From the NCBI GenBank assembly GCA_963693085.1, contig OY856409.1:1614189711-1614253710 (forward strand): 64,000 bases of DNA, in the 5' to 3' direction. The notes under the pieces are model-generated. The model worked only from the letters and a program-made list of their open reading frames with translations, was not told where the DNA came from and ran no database searches. The stretch comes from Alisma plantago-aquatica. Taxonomy: Eukaryota; Streptophyta; Magnoliopsida; Alismatales; Alismataceae. The position numbers and the translations under genes are program-made. How positions within the stretch are numbered: position 1 is the first letter of the stretch; every line of letters starts with the position of its first letter. This document shows positions 25,471 to 37,013 of the stretch, piece after piece.

Positions 25471-26614
25471 GGTCATGACCAGGAGGGAAGGTTGCCATGA
25501 AGGCCAATCCTAGGAGGAAGGTCACCATGAGACCAATGAGGGGATATAAAGTAAATATTATGTACCCTAAGAGATGGAGGAAATCTGGGTTGAATAATTT
25601 CATAAGAAAATAATATGCTAAATTTTTTTAAATTTGTGATATCACAAAAAACCCTAGTTGGGATAGAGCACTTAGTCTATCCTAAGGTCAAGTAGGGATG
25701 ATTAAAGGTACATAAGACCCATGTCAGAATGTGATCCGGCCCTATGTGCATGAGAGTATGAGGTCAGGAGATAGTCATCCTTGTTTCATGATGCCCATGG
25801 GGTCAAGAGATTGGTCACCTTCATGAGTTCATGAGGCCAAACGGGTAAATATGAGAGGCACTTCCTAAGTGTGTAAGGCCTGCAAGGCCAAGAGGATCAC
25901 TCCAAAGGTACCTACACCCTTAGAGACCTCAAAGAAATGCCTAAGGATAATGAGACATGGGATGTAAATATAAGTAATACAAGAAGTCATGTCTGGAATA
26001 AAATCCTAAAGGGAGTTGTGCACAAACTCAAGAGTGAGAAAGGCACTTGACATCATGGAATATAATAATATTTTGGAATTAAAAAGTATTCAGGATTTGT
26101 AATTATTTTTAAGGATAACTCAACAAAAATGCAAAATTTTAAGATAATGTGTGGATACACCATCTCTGCTCTTGCAATGGAATGAAATTTGTATTTGGGC
26201 TTTAGTGAAATGCTTATTTCATCTTAATATGAGTGAGATAGGTTGGATAGACACATGTTATGCATAAAATTAACATATGATGACTAATACCCTAGGTTGA
26301 TTTTAATGACATAATCTAGGGTTTGAGGTGTTAGACACCCTTATATAAAAATAAAGGAAAAATAGATTGGAAATCTCAATGAACATGGTAATAACCAAGT
26401 GAAAAATGAAATTCAAGTGAAAATGTAATCACTAAGTGATAATGTTATATAATGAATGAGGTTGTGGGGATCACCTGGAATTGAAGTTTATTCCCAACTT
26501 AGTAATATGAGAGATTTGCATACCAATATCAAAGTAAGGTTGCTAATACTAAGGTTTGAAGCTAAGTAGAGGTATCATTCACCTTAACTTTACAAGTTGT
26601 GATTCTGGGGGAAA

Positions 26615-26637
26615 AATTCCTTTGTAGGAGGGGTGAA
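26615..26637 (+). other. LARD-A polypurine tract
   Basis: AATTCCTTTGTAGGAGGGGTGAA immediately precedes the 3' LTR. The AATTCCTTT and AGGAGGG wording is typical of the 3' end of the internal region in Del/Tekay chromoviruses and supports that origin for the LARD. Confidence 0.75.
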
Positions 26638-27202
26638 TGTAATATCCTCAAATTTGGTGAATTTGAATTATATAAATATAAGGATTGAATTGATAAGTAT
26701 GTCCCCTAATTTAATTATGGATAGAATACTAGTGTTGCCTTTGTGGCATGGGTTCTCTCCATTGTCCAAGTCCAACCCATGTGATTATTTGCTTTGTAAA
26801 TAAGTTCTCGTGGCACAAGTTTTAGAAATTAAAGGATTTTGTTCATAAATAAATAATAATATCTTTACAAGTTGTTAGATAATTGAAATATGGAGCAACT
26901 AGAATTTTCCAAAGTGTTCTAAGGTAATGTGTAACTTACATAATGAATTTAGTGATTATGTAACCATGAAAGGCAACACAAGTTTTGAGGCATCAAATAA
27001 GAATATCTTGGTCTAACTTACAGAATGCTTGAAGGTAATAAGGAAAATAATTTTTCCAAGTGACATGGGTAATTATTTTAAAGAAATTCTAAAACAAAAA
27101 GTTTTATATATAAAAGTTATCCCAATAAATCTGCAAAATCTAACATAAGTTCAGAAAGGCATTAATGACTTTCCCTCCAAGTTTCATAACAAAAGGAGGC
27201 TC
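26638..27202 (+). repeat. LARD-A 3' LTR, truncated to about 565 bp
   Basis: Begins TGTAATATCCTC and follows the start of the 5' LTR as far as the AGGCTCCTAG segment (near 27195, compare near 21588). It then diverges into unrelated sequence. The remaining 2.5 kb or so of LTR is missing. Confidence 0.75.
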
Positions 27203-28177
27203 CTAGTGTTATTGAGAATCTTTTAGATGTATCAACTATATGTAAGTAATATGCCTAATTTGAGTTGTAACTAGTCCACTAAAATGATATATATCTTTCA
27301 GGGTGTTATTGTGAATGTTCCAGATGTCTCGACTATATGTAACCTACAATTTTAATCTTATTATAAGCATGGTGTAAGAATTTATTCCATATCCACACAA
27401 TATTAACTATATTATAAAATCCATAAGAAAAAATATTGAATGAATTGTTTTATTAAGATCATTGATTTGGAGTGATAGACTGGTACGTTCTCGTAGAAAA
27501 AATAAATTGTAGGCTTGATAGATGGATTCTTGACAAATTCATAGTCAAAACTTTTTCATAATGTACTTATGTTATAGAAACCACTGACAACTGGATTTAA
27601 TTTTATGTTTATATTTATTCATATTGACCTAGTTCCAATTAATATGTTTTCAATATGTATTTGTATCTACTTATTGTACATAACATTGATGTGAAATATT
27701 GCAATATAGTTGGTATACCTTAAATTTGCAGCCTCATAATGATTTTAGATACACAGAGGGTAGATGAGTTCATTATCTTCCAATTCATAAGAAAATAATG
27801 GTACATCGGTATTTTGAAATGGCATAACATCTTTTTTGTGGCATAAAAAGGCTTAAGGAAATTTCAAATAGTCAAAACTAAAACCTAGTTTAGTACTATT
27901 ATGTAAATTCCACATTAAATTAATTCCATCTATTTTCTTATATATTTTAATATATGTGTAAATATATAAAACACGTGAATTATATAGAAAAGCTTTCATA
28001 TGTTATTATCTAGAACCATAAGTATGAAATTTCTAGTTAAAAAACATGCTCGTTCACATACATGTATATTACATACTAAGAAAATTAAATAGATTGATAA
28101 GAACCATTGAATATTCCTGGTATTATGAGATCTATGCCAACATTTTTCATGCATATTATCATGTCTATCACATTTTA
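27203..28177. other. Unassigned AT-rich stretch with an imperfect duplication
   Basis: No gene. A segment of about 40 bases (27203-27245, TGTTATTGAGAATCTTTTAG and on) recurs about 95 bases later (27304-27345) with some substitutions. The rest is AT-rich and featureless. It separates the truncated LARD-A from LARD-B and is probably a remnant of whatever deleted the LARD-A 3' LTR. Confidence 0.5.
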
Positions 28178-30658
28178 TATTATATCCTCAAATATTGGTA
28201 AATTTGAAATAAATAAATATAAGACTTGGTTGAATAAGCAATTTCCCAATATATATTTGATAGAATGAAAATTATGACCACTTTGCGGCATCGGTGCAAC
28301 CCATGAGACTATTTTCTTCGAACATATGTCCATGTGTCACAAGTCAAAGAAATGAAAGGAACTCATGCATAAATAAAACATATAGTTACTTTACAGATTG
28401 CTAGAAAAATGAATTATGGAATATTGGATCCATAGAAAACAATGTATGTAGTGTTTTAGATAATTAAAAAGCAATTATCTTATCCAATATGGAAACACAA
28501 TGTTTGAGGCATCAAATAAGAATATCTTGACAAGACATTTGGTATACTTTAAAACAATAATGTAAAGAAAAGAATTCAAGAATTTGGAAGAAAAAAGGCT
28601 TCCCATGTGGTGTGGGTAACATATTTAAGGATATTCTAAAAGAACAAGTTTTATGCATAAAAGCTATCCAAATAGATCCCATAAAATATAAAAAGGTTGG
28701 GAAAAACTTTCATGAGTTTCCCTCCATGTTTCATTGAAAAATGAGGTTCCTAGAGGACTATAGAAAATCATCAAGACAGAGGGACCTACTTGAAATAAAT
28801 GAATTATTTTTCGTTTTTGAAGAGAGAGAGAGAGAAAAAAAATAGGTATCAGTAAAAATCTTTATGACAACAAATCTTGTCCGCACTGAGATTTAGTTAT
28901 TAAAAGATTTCCCAAAAAATTGGAGTTATTTGGATCAACGGAGAGAGATATATAGATTAATTAGATTTTCTTAAAGTGAAAGGATTAAAAATTAAGGCAT
29001 TAAATTTCACCTTTTAATCGGAGTTGAGAATTTAGTATCAACTCTCAAATATTCGTGTGGCCTTGAGATTGTTCTATTGGAAATGGACGGCATCCAGATT
29101 GCCATATACTCTTCCAAAACTAGAAAGTCGGGCCACAATGACTTGAGAACCCTTGACCCCCCTTATTCTCTCTCTAAACCATGCTCACACTCGATGCCCA
29201 TTACTTTGGCTTGGAGTGGTTAAAATGGATCGACCTACCACTTATTTCACCTATTCCCCTACAAGATTGAGTTGTCCCCAATCTCCATGGTAGTCTAGAC
29301 TCCATGGGAATCATAGGACACCTTTGGGATAAATACTTACCTATCAAAGGGGCCCAAGTCTCTTTGCAAGATTATAAGTATATCTAGAGTCCTCACAGGG
29401 TGTAGAGAACACCCGAGACCACTTCCATCCTCTTCAATTCCCTTGTACCCCACCGTGAACACCGCCGGCTAACCTAATCCCTACTCTCCTCTCTGACAAT
29501 AGAATTTGGCAAAGCAAGGGGGAGGCAACCCCCTCGATTCTCAGCTTCCCCGAAGCGTGAGGTCAATATGCAGGTTGACTTCTGAGAAGCTTGCATGTGA
29601 GGAAAGGGGCTGCAAGGTAGAAGAAGATAGGGGATAATTCTAGCTTACCCCCGAGTCACATGTAGAGAGGTCAGGACATTACTTTCCTTTTGTTCTTTTT
29701 CTTAGCACAAACCACACAGGAACATGATGCTAATTGGGCGAGATCCAATTGGCTGGCCCTGCACATAGGTGATATCTATAATAGAACTAGCATCTATCGT
29801 GGCATTCTACCATTGGACTAAATAAGATTATCTTGCAATATTTGTGATAAATAATTGGGAAATTAGATTGCGACAAGTAGTATATGAAAATTGATCAGAA
29901 AAAAATGAGGAATATGAATAAAATATTAGGGATGCCTAAATCTGATTCCAATTCTAAAAATAGGGTACTAGAGTGGTAATTTATGGACATAAACCCTATT
30001 TTTGATGAATGGGTTGTTAATCATGTTAAATATGTTTCCTTGAGATGTAATCTGATATTGTGGAATATAATGATGATTTAACATGTATATGATCACAATG
30101 ATGTAGAATTGGGGTGTCTATTATGAATAAACACACATATGAAGAATTAGGGTATTGAAGTTATACATGATAACTTGTAATAATCTTGGTGAACTTGAAC
30201 TAACCTAAGAGATAATAATGAAAGGATTTCATTGATAAAATTGTCAAGGTTTCACATAATGATAAATATGTGATGGAACTAGGGTTTGTACCCGTATCAC
30301 TCATCCAAACCCGAGTATGGCTCTAAGCCCTAGATTAGGACCCAAGTAGGGTTTAATATATTTAATGTGATGGTGACACTTTAGGTTTTAGAAACATGTA
30401 GGTTAAACTATTGATTACTAGGATCTATAGATTAGATTGATTTAATATACTTGAAGTATATATTGCATAATCTGCATGGTTCTACAAAGGGTATGTGGTT
30501 ATTCTTATGACTACCTGCAATATAGTTTGCTAGTGTTTTCCAAGGGTTTCTTGAAGATTGCTCTAATAAAATGTTAGTTGTTTATTTACATTTTGTTCAA
30601 TTATAATGCCACTATGAGTATCACATAAAGGAAGAGTATGTGAAGAAAATGATAATTC

Positions 30659-30671
30659 TTAATTGTAAGTA
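30659..30671. repeat. Target-site duplication, LINE-2, left copy
   Basis: TTAATTGTAAGTA, matching TTAATTGCAAGTA at 32861-32873 with one mismatch. The LARD-A LTR has the uninterrupted equivalent near 23685-23700. Confidence 0.85.
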
Positions 30672-32860
30672 GTTTTTTTTTGGTCTGTAAAAAATCATGT
30701 TACTAAAAATTTGGTGCCCAAAACTTTGGGTACAAAAGATATTGCGCCCCCATTACAAACCTGGATGAAACCATCCGAACAACCAAGGAAAACAAGCTAG
30801 ACACTAAGCTACTAAAAGTAGCCAACAACTGAGATAAAAAGGAGAGGAAAAAAAACCCGCCAAACTAACTCAAACAGATAACAAAGAAGCTGAAAAGACC
30901 ATCCCAAACTACTCATGCCAACACTGGCAATATACTCATCCTCTGAAAGTGTGGCAACATGAGCAGCCGAACCATAACTTCACCAGCCTGGAGATCTCAA
31001 GAGCAATATAGCAGGAATGTCCACTACTATCATCCAGATCTTCAAAATTTTGGCAAGCAAAAGAAAACACCCAGAGAGCCTGCAAACCATTGAATCCTTT
31101 AGAGAAGATTGAATGAGCTAGCTGATCATTCACACACTAAACATTATCCTCATTCCTCTAAAATTTTGTGGAATAATCTGCCATCATAGGAACAACCTGA
31201 ACCAACGAAACCAATGTCCAGAATCACCTGGTTAGTTCTTTATGCAAACCCCAGAAACCAAATAGCACGAAGCCTAAAAAAGGAGAGATCAGCCCCCTTC
31301 TCTTCTCTTCCTTGCTACTTTCTTTTTCCTCTTAGACCATGATTCCTCATATTCTAGTGACTCATTGTCCAAATGGTCAGAGTCAATTCCAGAATAGGTA
31401 TCCTCAATGGATCCATCATCTTCACCAAAGAGCTGCTCCTTTCTCTATTGATATTCAACTGAAAAATCTCTACTCTCCCAAATCTTATTGATCTACCATG
31501 AATCGGAGCAACTGCGAGTAAGCTCCACTCCCATCCGAGATTGAGACTACCCAGATTACAAATCGGGGACGACCCAAACATGTCTGGTTCCTTCGACTAG
31601 TCTTGAATGACCTTAGGTTGACGCTCATGAGCCGAGGTGTTACTGTTAAGGACAACCTCTTGAATCTGCTGAGAAATAGTGTTCTACAGTCTGTTGTCAT
31701 CTTCTTCAGTATCACCAGAAAGCACCACAGTCGATTCCCCCATGTCTTTTGCATCTTGAGACACATTACTAGGAAAGTCGGTTGAGGCATTACATTGAAC
31801 ACCTCCCTTTTTCCCAAACCTTACCTGCAAATCGTTGTCCGGGGGGTTTCCTGGACTTCGACGGACATGAGGTAGTTCTGTGACCAAAATGTATGCAGTT
31901 CGAACAAGAGACTGGCTCGAAACGACCTTGATCTTCAACTGCTTGATGACGGAATACACTTCTACCTTAGTCGTCCTGGGCAGAGAGGAGCCACTGCACA
32001 CTTCAAGACAGGCAATGGCGGCTGCGATACAACCAATAGACGTAGATCTGTCGTCGAAGTCCATAGGTTTCCCAATTGTGCTAGCCACTCTCGCAATGTG
32101 ATTGCGAGTCCAAGGAACTCCAGCATTTTCGATTTTCACCCAGATTGGTACCTGCGAGAAAGACAGAGGTTGAAGGGAGGTACCCAGCTTCCACGAGTGA
32201 GCAACGACTAGCGACCCATCCAGGAACCATGGCGCCTCCTGTCTCTCTCCGTTTTGGATGGCATCTTGATAATGAATCCCTCCTTCTCCTCCGAGAAGAC
32301 TTCAATCGATCCACTCGGTCGCCTGAGCCGTCTAATCCACCCTGCTAAGTGCTCTCGGTAGGGCTTCCTTCCTACAAATTGAACAGAAATGAACTCGCCC
32401 CAGTCTGGAACTGGACACTCTAGGATGGAAATTGAGGTGCATCTCTCTCTGTCTCTGAGGATTGGCTCGACGTATTCGATTGTCACGATCCCGTCCACAT
32501 CCCGATCTTGCCTGCTGGTCAGAAGCCAGTCAGTAATCCGTGAAGACGGACCTGCTCCATTGGTGGGGGAGAGGGATGGGGAGGTAGAATAGGATGCTTC
32601 TGCCGCCTCCTTTCCCGTTTTTTGTGTCTGTCCAGGCGATCCTGAGTGACTGGGGGTGGCGAGCTTGCCTCCATCACCAGTTGCCTCCGAATGGTGAACT
32701 GGATGAGTCAGAATCGACTCTGCAGCAGCTTGAAGCTTCTCCCCTCAGCCGCTAGGATTGCGCCCGCGACCAAGCCCTCGTCCTCCTCGCCCCCGAGCCA
32801 TCACCCAAGAATCGCCCTAGAATCGCCCTAGCGGCTTCCTCCGGCCAGACAATCCCATCA
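30672..32860 (-). mobile_element. LINE-2: internally deleted LINE carrying only ORF1
   Basis: A 2.19-kb minus-strand insertion with a 13-bp target duplication, a poly-A (nine T on the plus strand, 30673-30681), a GC-rich 5' leader and an ORF1-like region. ORF2, normally about 4 kb, is absent: only some 620 bp of non-coding sequence separate the ORF1 stop (31289) from the poly-A. Either ORF2 was deleted or this is a non-autonomous LINE that borrows an RT. The intact 5' and 3' ends argue against ordinary 5' truncation. Confidence 0.82.
31289..32745 (-). pseudogene. LINE-2 ORF1 (DUF4283, CCHC knuckle), frameshifted
   Basis: One frame is open from about 32745 to a stop at 32208. It carries a Ser/Thr/Pro-rich N-terminus and an acidic stretch. 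No ATG opens it, so the start is unclear. The DUF4283 domain begins there and continues in a second frame (near 32230-32150, ending in a PIWVKIENAG segment) and on through 32139-31950 (a GKPMDFDD segment). A knuckle C-S-N-C-x4-H-x4-C lies in yet another frame at 31865-31906 (SCSNCIHFGHRTTSCP). The C-terminus is acidic then strongly basic (KRKKKVARKRREGG) and stops at 31289. Several frame changes make this a pseudogene of a nucleic-acid-binding ORF1 protein, related to but distinct from that of the first LINE. Confidence 0.75.
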
Positions 32861-32873
32861 TTAATTGCAAGTA
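32861..32873. repeat. Target-site duplication, LINE-2, right copy
   Basis: TTAATTGCAAGTA, partner of 30659-30671. The LARD LTR sequence resumes directly after it. Confidence 0.85.
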
Positions 32874-33274
32874 TTTGATTGAATATGTCATTATGTACTT
32901 GCATACTTTTGCATGTAACCCACCTACACAATATAGCAATATAGTGAGCAGTGTTTTTTGTTTCACAACATTTTAGGCACATGCTAAATATGCAGATATC
33001 TGGATATGATGAATAAATGAAAATACTTGAAGACATTAAAGCTAACTTGTATGGAGGATTAGATTGATATTTATTCTCAATGAACAATTCTTGTGTGAGA
33101 AATTCATGTAACTCCTTATAGGAGCATCTTGTAAACAATATTTGAATGAATGGAAATTATTTTCTATTATTTGTTATTTGGTTGAACTTTGGATCTTGGG
33201 AATTTTAATTAATGGATCTCAATTTTAAGGTCCATCCTTAATTGGAGGATGCTGAAAGGTGAGGTTGTTACATT

Positions 33275-33286
33275 TGGTATCAGATC
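33275..33286 (+). other. LARD-B primer-binding site (tRNA-Met)
   Basis: TGGTATCAGATC, two bases after the LTR end, against the plant consensus TGGTATCAGAGC. It fixes the 5' LTR boundary and the plus orientation. Confidence 0.88.
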
Positions 33287-34075
33287 TACACATTTTCAAG
33301 TAATATGTAATAGTTTGTAATTTGAGTAATCTATAGAGAAATAAGGAAGCTTATTAAGGCATGAACTAATGGTAATGGTGTATGGAATGGATCATGTTTT
33401 GGGAGTTGGAAAATTTTTCTGCCGCACCATTAAGTCTATTTACGAGGACTCCCTTACCCAATGTGATTTTGGCCTGGCCAAAACCTAGGGTTTTCCTGAT
33501 GTAATGTTTCCTCTAAGTCTTCTCATCTCAAATTTCATCCACTTCTCATCTTATTTCTTAATAAACCCTAAGAGATACTTCCCTCCTCATCTAAAGTTAG
33601 GGTTTTTGAGAATAAGTAGGATTAGTGCATCATTTGTCAATTAATGTACATGTAATGTGGAAATTATTATAAAGTAAAGAAAAATGTTTTATGGATTTTT
33701 CCTTACAAGAGTGAACCCTAGATTGAGACAAGGTTGGTTTAGGAAAACCCTAGTGGGTCAAGGGACATGGAGACCCTAACAGAGAAAGTTGTAGTCGTTG
33801 AACCAAACCCTAAACCCTAATCTTGCGTAAAAGGAGTGGATAGGGTGAGATAAAAACCCTACCCATAAGAACCCTAATTCTGAAAAGAAGAATGAAAAAT
33901 ATAAATGAGTTTAGGTGACCTAGTCTCCCACGCATGCAAGTATGTGGAGAAAGGCATTCATGTGAAAGGATTTAGAAGCATAAGAAACTTATGAGTAGCA
34001 CATGATATAAATATAACATGCTCAAAATATCTTTATAAGTTTGAATATGGAGAGAAAGTTATTGCAATGACTATA

Positions 34076-34230
34076 ATCAAGCCCCTTGAGGGGAAGGTCA
34101 CAAAAGATCAAGCCCCTTGAGGGGAAGATCACAAATGATCAAGCCCATTGAGGGAAAAGTCTCAAGAGATCAAGCCCCATGAGGGGAAGGTCACAAAGGG
34201 TCAAGCCCATGAGTGGTAAGACTTCCATGG
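34076..34230 (+). repeat. 31-bp tandem repeat array in LARD-B
   Basis: Units start at 34076, 34107, 34138, 34169 and 34200, an exact 31-base period, with the pattern ATCAAGCCCCTTGAGGGGAA and on. Looser relatives continue to about 34370. Each unit contains a small inverted repeat (CCCCTTGAGGGG). LARD-A lacks this array. Confidence 0.92.
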
Positions 34231-35977
34231 CACCAAGACCCAGATAGGGAAGGGGGCCTGAGTACAAAGTATAGATGACCAAGCCCCAGATAGGGAAGGT
34301 CACAAAAGGTCAAGCCCCAAATTGGGAAGGCCGGTAAGCCAACAAGACCCTAGAGGGGAAGATGGCCCAAGTCCACTGTAGGGACAAAACCCCATCAGAT
34401 GGTATCATAGAGATTGAGCAAACAAGGTTTCGGAAGTTATAATAGAAAATGAACATTTGTGTTACATAAAATATAAATAAGATATTTACTTTTAGGGTTG
34501 GTGCACTGACCAGGGGTAAGTCATCCCAAGAGTGGGAAAATGACCTCTGCGGGAGGCAAAAGTCTCAACTTGTGGGTTCTTATTGTGGCTAGAGAGCCTA
34601 GACTCCTCCTGTAAGTCAAGAAGACACATTAGGTTAGGACCTTCCTCAAAGGGGGTGATTTGACCAATCTGTTTAACAATTGAGATAATGTTAAATGTCA
34701 CTTAAAGCTTGAGAGATTAAGTGCACGAAGCATGAAAGCACATATATTGAGATGATTCTTTGGGCCCATGTATGATGTCTCTAAGGGACATGCTAAAAAG
34801 TTACTATGGAAGTGATTGATAGTGTGGGACAAAGCCCAGATAGGAAGGTTTCCATGAGCCCAATAAAGGGGCATAAAGTAAACTATGTATGCCCTGAGAG
34901 ATGAAGGGAATTCATGTGAAAGAATTTCAAAGGATATGATGTCCTTGTATATTATTAGATAAACCTCGAGTAAAATATGTAATGATATAGAATGGAGTGA
35001 TGACATATCAAAGAAACCCTTGGGAAGGATAGATCCCTAAGTCAATCCTAAGGTGAAGTAGGGAGGATTGGACGAACATAAGACTGATGAGATTATGAGG
35101 CGATTGTGGCCTGAATGCATAAGACTTTAGGGTTAGGAGATAACAACCTTGTTTGCTTAAGGCCCATGAATCAGGAGATTGGCCACATTCATGAGTTCAT
35201 AAGGCCCAAGGGGTGAATGTGAGATTCACTACTTATATGCATGAGAATGAGATCACTCCAAAAGTACCTGCACCCCTAGAAACCTTGAGTAAATGGCTAA
35301 GGCTAATGAGACATGAAGTGTAAATATAAAAGATACAAGAAGTCATGTAATCATGAAATATTAAGAGGAGTTGGGCATAGACTCAAGAGTGAAAAGGGCA
35401 TTTGAATTGATGAAATATAAGAATATTGGTAACTACAAAGTATGTATGGTTTAGAGTCATGTTGAGAACGATTCAACCTAAACTATGAAATTTTGAGATA
35501 ATGTGCGGATGCACCACCTACTCTTGGAATGCGATGAAATTTATTTTTGGGTTGCAACCAAATGCACATTTTGTCTTATTATGAGTGAGAGAGATTGGAC
35601 AGAAACATGTTATGTTTAAAGTTAACATATGACCCTATGTTGAGTTTTATTACATGATCTAGGGTTAGAGGTGTTACCTCACCCTTATGTGGAAATAAAT
35701 GAAAAATAGGTTGGAAATCTACGTAAAAAGGTGATTGCCAAGAGAAATTGAAATCATAAATGGAATTGCAATGACCAAGAGATGATATCTTGTAATATCG
35801 AGGATGTGGGTGTGCCTTGAATTGAATTCAAGTACAAACCTAGTCATAATATGAGGAATTTGGCATATCAACAAAAGTGATTAAAGATAATTTAAGTAGG
35901 GTTTCTGACCCTAAGTTGTGAAATTAAGTTGAGTTATCATTCACCTTAACTTTATTGGATGTGAATTTTGTAGACAA

Positions 35978-36000
35978 AATTCCTTTCAAGGAGGGATGAA
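35978..36000 (+). other. LARD-B polypurine tract
   Basis: AATTCCTTTCAAGGAGGGATGAA directly before the second LTR start. Almost the same as the LARD-A tract and Tekay-like in wording. Confidence 0.75.
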
Positions 36001-36122
36001 TGTTATATCCTCAAATTTTAGTAAATTTGATTAACATAAATACAAGGCTTGGTTGAATAAGCAATTTCCCAAATTATATTTGATAAAATAACAATGGTGA
36101 GCACATTGTGGCATGGGTGCAC
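36001..36122 (+). repeat. LARD-B 3' LTR, first 122 bp
   Basis: Starts TGTTATATCCTCAAATTTTA and matches the first 120 bases of the LTR at 28178 closely (ATAAGCAATTTCCCAA is shared). It breaks off at the start of the Sirevirus-like LTR. Confidence 0.85.
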
Positions 36123-37013
36123 TGTTGACTCAAGGTCAATTTAGTTAATGTTGACTCAAGGTCTAAATTGATTAAAACCTTGTTTTGATGATGAATAACC
36201 ATTCCACTTATTTGTGTCTAATTCTTCTACTTGAGTGATTTTAGATTAGGTATAGACAGACTCCAAATGCCCCAACTTGTAAATCCTAAATTGGAGAAAA
36301 GACAAGTCAAAATCAGTGCAACTACACATTTGTAAAATATGATATACATCCATTCGAATCATGATGTAGATCACTTGTAATGATTGTATGACTTTTAAGC
36401 TTAGAAAAAAAATTAGGAGAACTTAAATTAAAGATTTATGAACTTTAATGACATTTTCCAAAATTCATTATAGGTTGTAAATCAGTCGAGTTACAAACTT
36501 GACCGATCCCTTGATGAATTTTGAAAATGCCCAGGTTTGGTCAAGTTACAAACTCGACCAATCTGTTCAAATGAATTACAAACTTGGCCAATCACACTTT
36601 ATAGAAAAGTGTTTCTAGTCATTGGACTGTTGCAAAACTAAAAAAAATTATCGTTGCAACACCCCAAAAGGCTAATATTCGTTCTTAACTATTTCTACTA
36701 TCTAGTAGGCATCCCCAACTTTAAATAGGACCCATTGGGATTCATACCATGTTCAACCAAGAACAATGAAGGTCCCTATATTATTGATGAATGCTTCATA
36801 CAGACACCTTCTACTCTCAAGGTTAATCACTTGCTACATCCATTAGAGTGAGTAGAAGATTTGTCAGAGAGCTAGTCCTACATGTATATCTCGTGAGGCT
36901 CTTACTTCCACTTCCACTCAGTATCTCATCTCCACCATGAAGATGAAGATGAAGGTTATCTCTCTTATATTAGAGAGGTGAAGAAGTTCAAGGTTGAAGA
37001 CTTGGTGCAAGAA

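Larger units (their letters stand above)
24098..26637 (+). other. LARD-A internal domain, non-coding
   Basis: 2.54 kb with no open frame of significance on either strand, yet alignable in blocks with the interior of LARD-B (for example 24870-25030 against 34485-34650 and 25500-25760 against 34850-35110). It includes a telomere-like AACCCTAAACCCTAAT (near 24631), found also in LARD-B near 33785, and an 84-bp tandem array. It ends with a purine-rich tract before the 3' LTR. Confidence 0.75.
20842..27202 (+). mobile_element. LARD-A: large non-coding LTR element, 3' end truncated
   Basis: Two copies of an LTR that begins TGTAATATCCTCAAATTTGG (20842 and 26638) flank 2.54 kb without any coding sequence. 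The 5' LTR ends near 24097, just before a degenerate tRNA-Met primer site. The 3' LTR is preceded by a polypurine tract like that of Del/Tekay elements. Length, absence of gag-pol and conservation with a second copy (LARD-B) fit the definition of a large retrotransposon derivative. The 3' LTR stops after about 565 bp, where unrelated sequence begins. Such elements depend on proteins from autonomous relatives. Confidence 0.8.
28178..33272 (+). repeat. LARD-B 5' LTR with nested LINE
   Basis: 5.1 kb, or about 2.9 kb after subtracting the LINE and one copy of its target duplication. That agrees with the LARD-A LTR without its tandem duplication. It ends GAGGTTGTTACA, so the LTR has TG(T)...(A)CA ends. 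A GA-rich run (near 28819-28842) lies inside. Confidence 0.8.
33273..36000 (+). other. LARD-B internal domain, non-coding
   Basis: 2.73 kb with no significant open frame. The blocks shared with LARD-A are in the same order. A telomere-like AAACCCTAAACCCTAATC occurs near 33785 and a 31-bp tandem array at 34076-34230. The domain ends with AATTCCTTTCAAGGAGGGATGAA just before the 3' LTR. Confidence 0.75.
28178..36122 (+). mobile_element. LARD-B: second non-coding LTR element, split by later insertions
   Basis: Same family as LARD-A: LTR start at 28178 (TATTATATCC, decayed from TGTAATATCC), primer site at 33275, a 2.73-kb non-coding interior and a second LTR start at 36001 (TGTTATATCC). Its 5' LTR holds a 2.2-kb LINE. 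Its 3' LTR is cut at 36122 by the Sirevirus-like element, and the remainder should lie beyond the right edge of the window. I see no gag or pol. Confidence 0.8.

Noticed and set aside
30936..31133. 65-residue frame in the LINE-2 3' part as a remnant of ORF2
   Set aside because: No RT, RNase H or endonuclease motif is visible. The sequence looks like 3' UTR.
34076..34230. Regular 31-bp repeats as a possible CRISPR array
   Set aside because: The units abut without unique spacers and lie in a plant retroelement interior, so they are an ordinary minisatellite.
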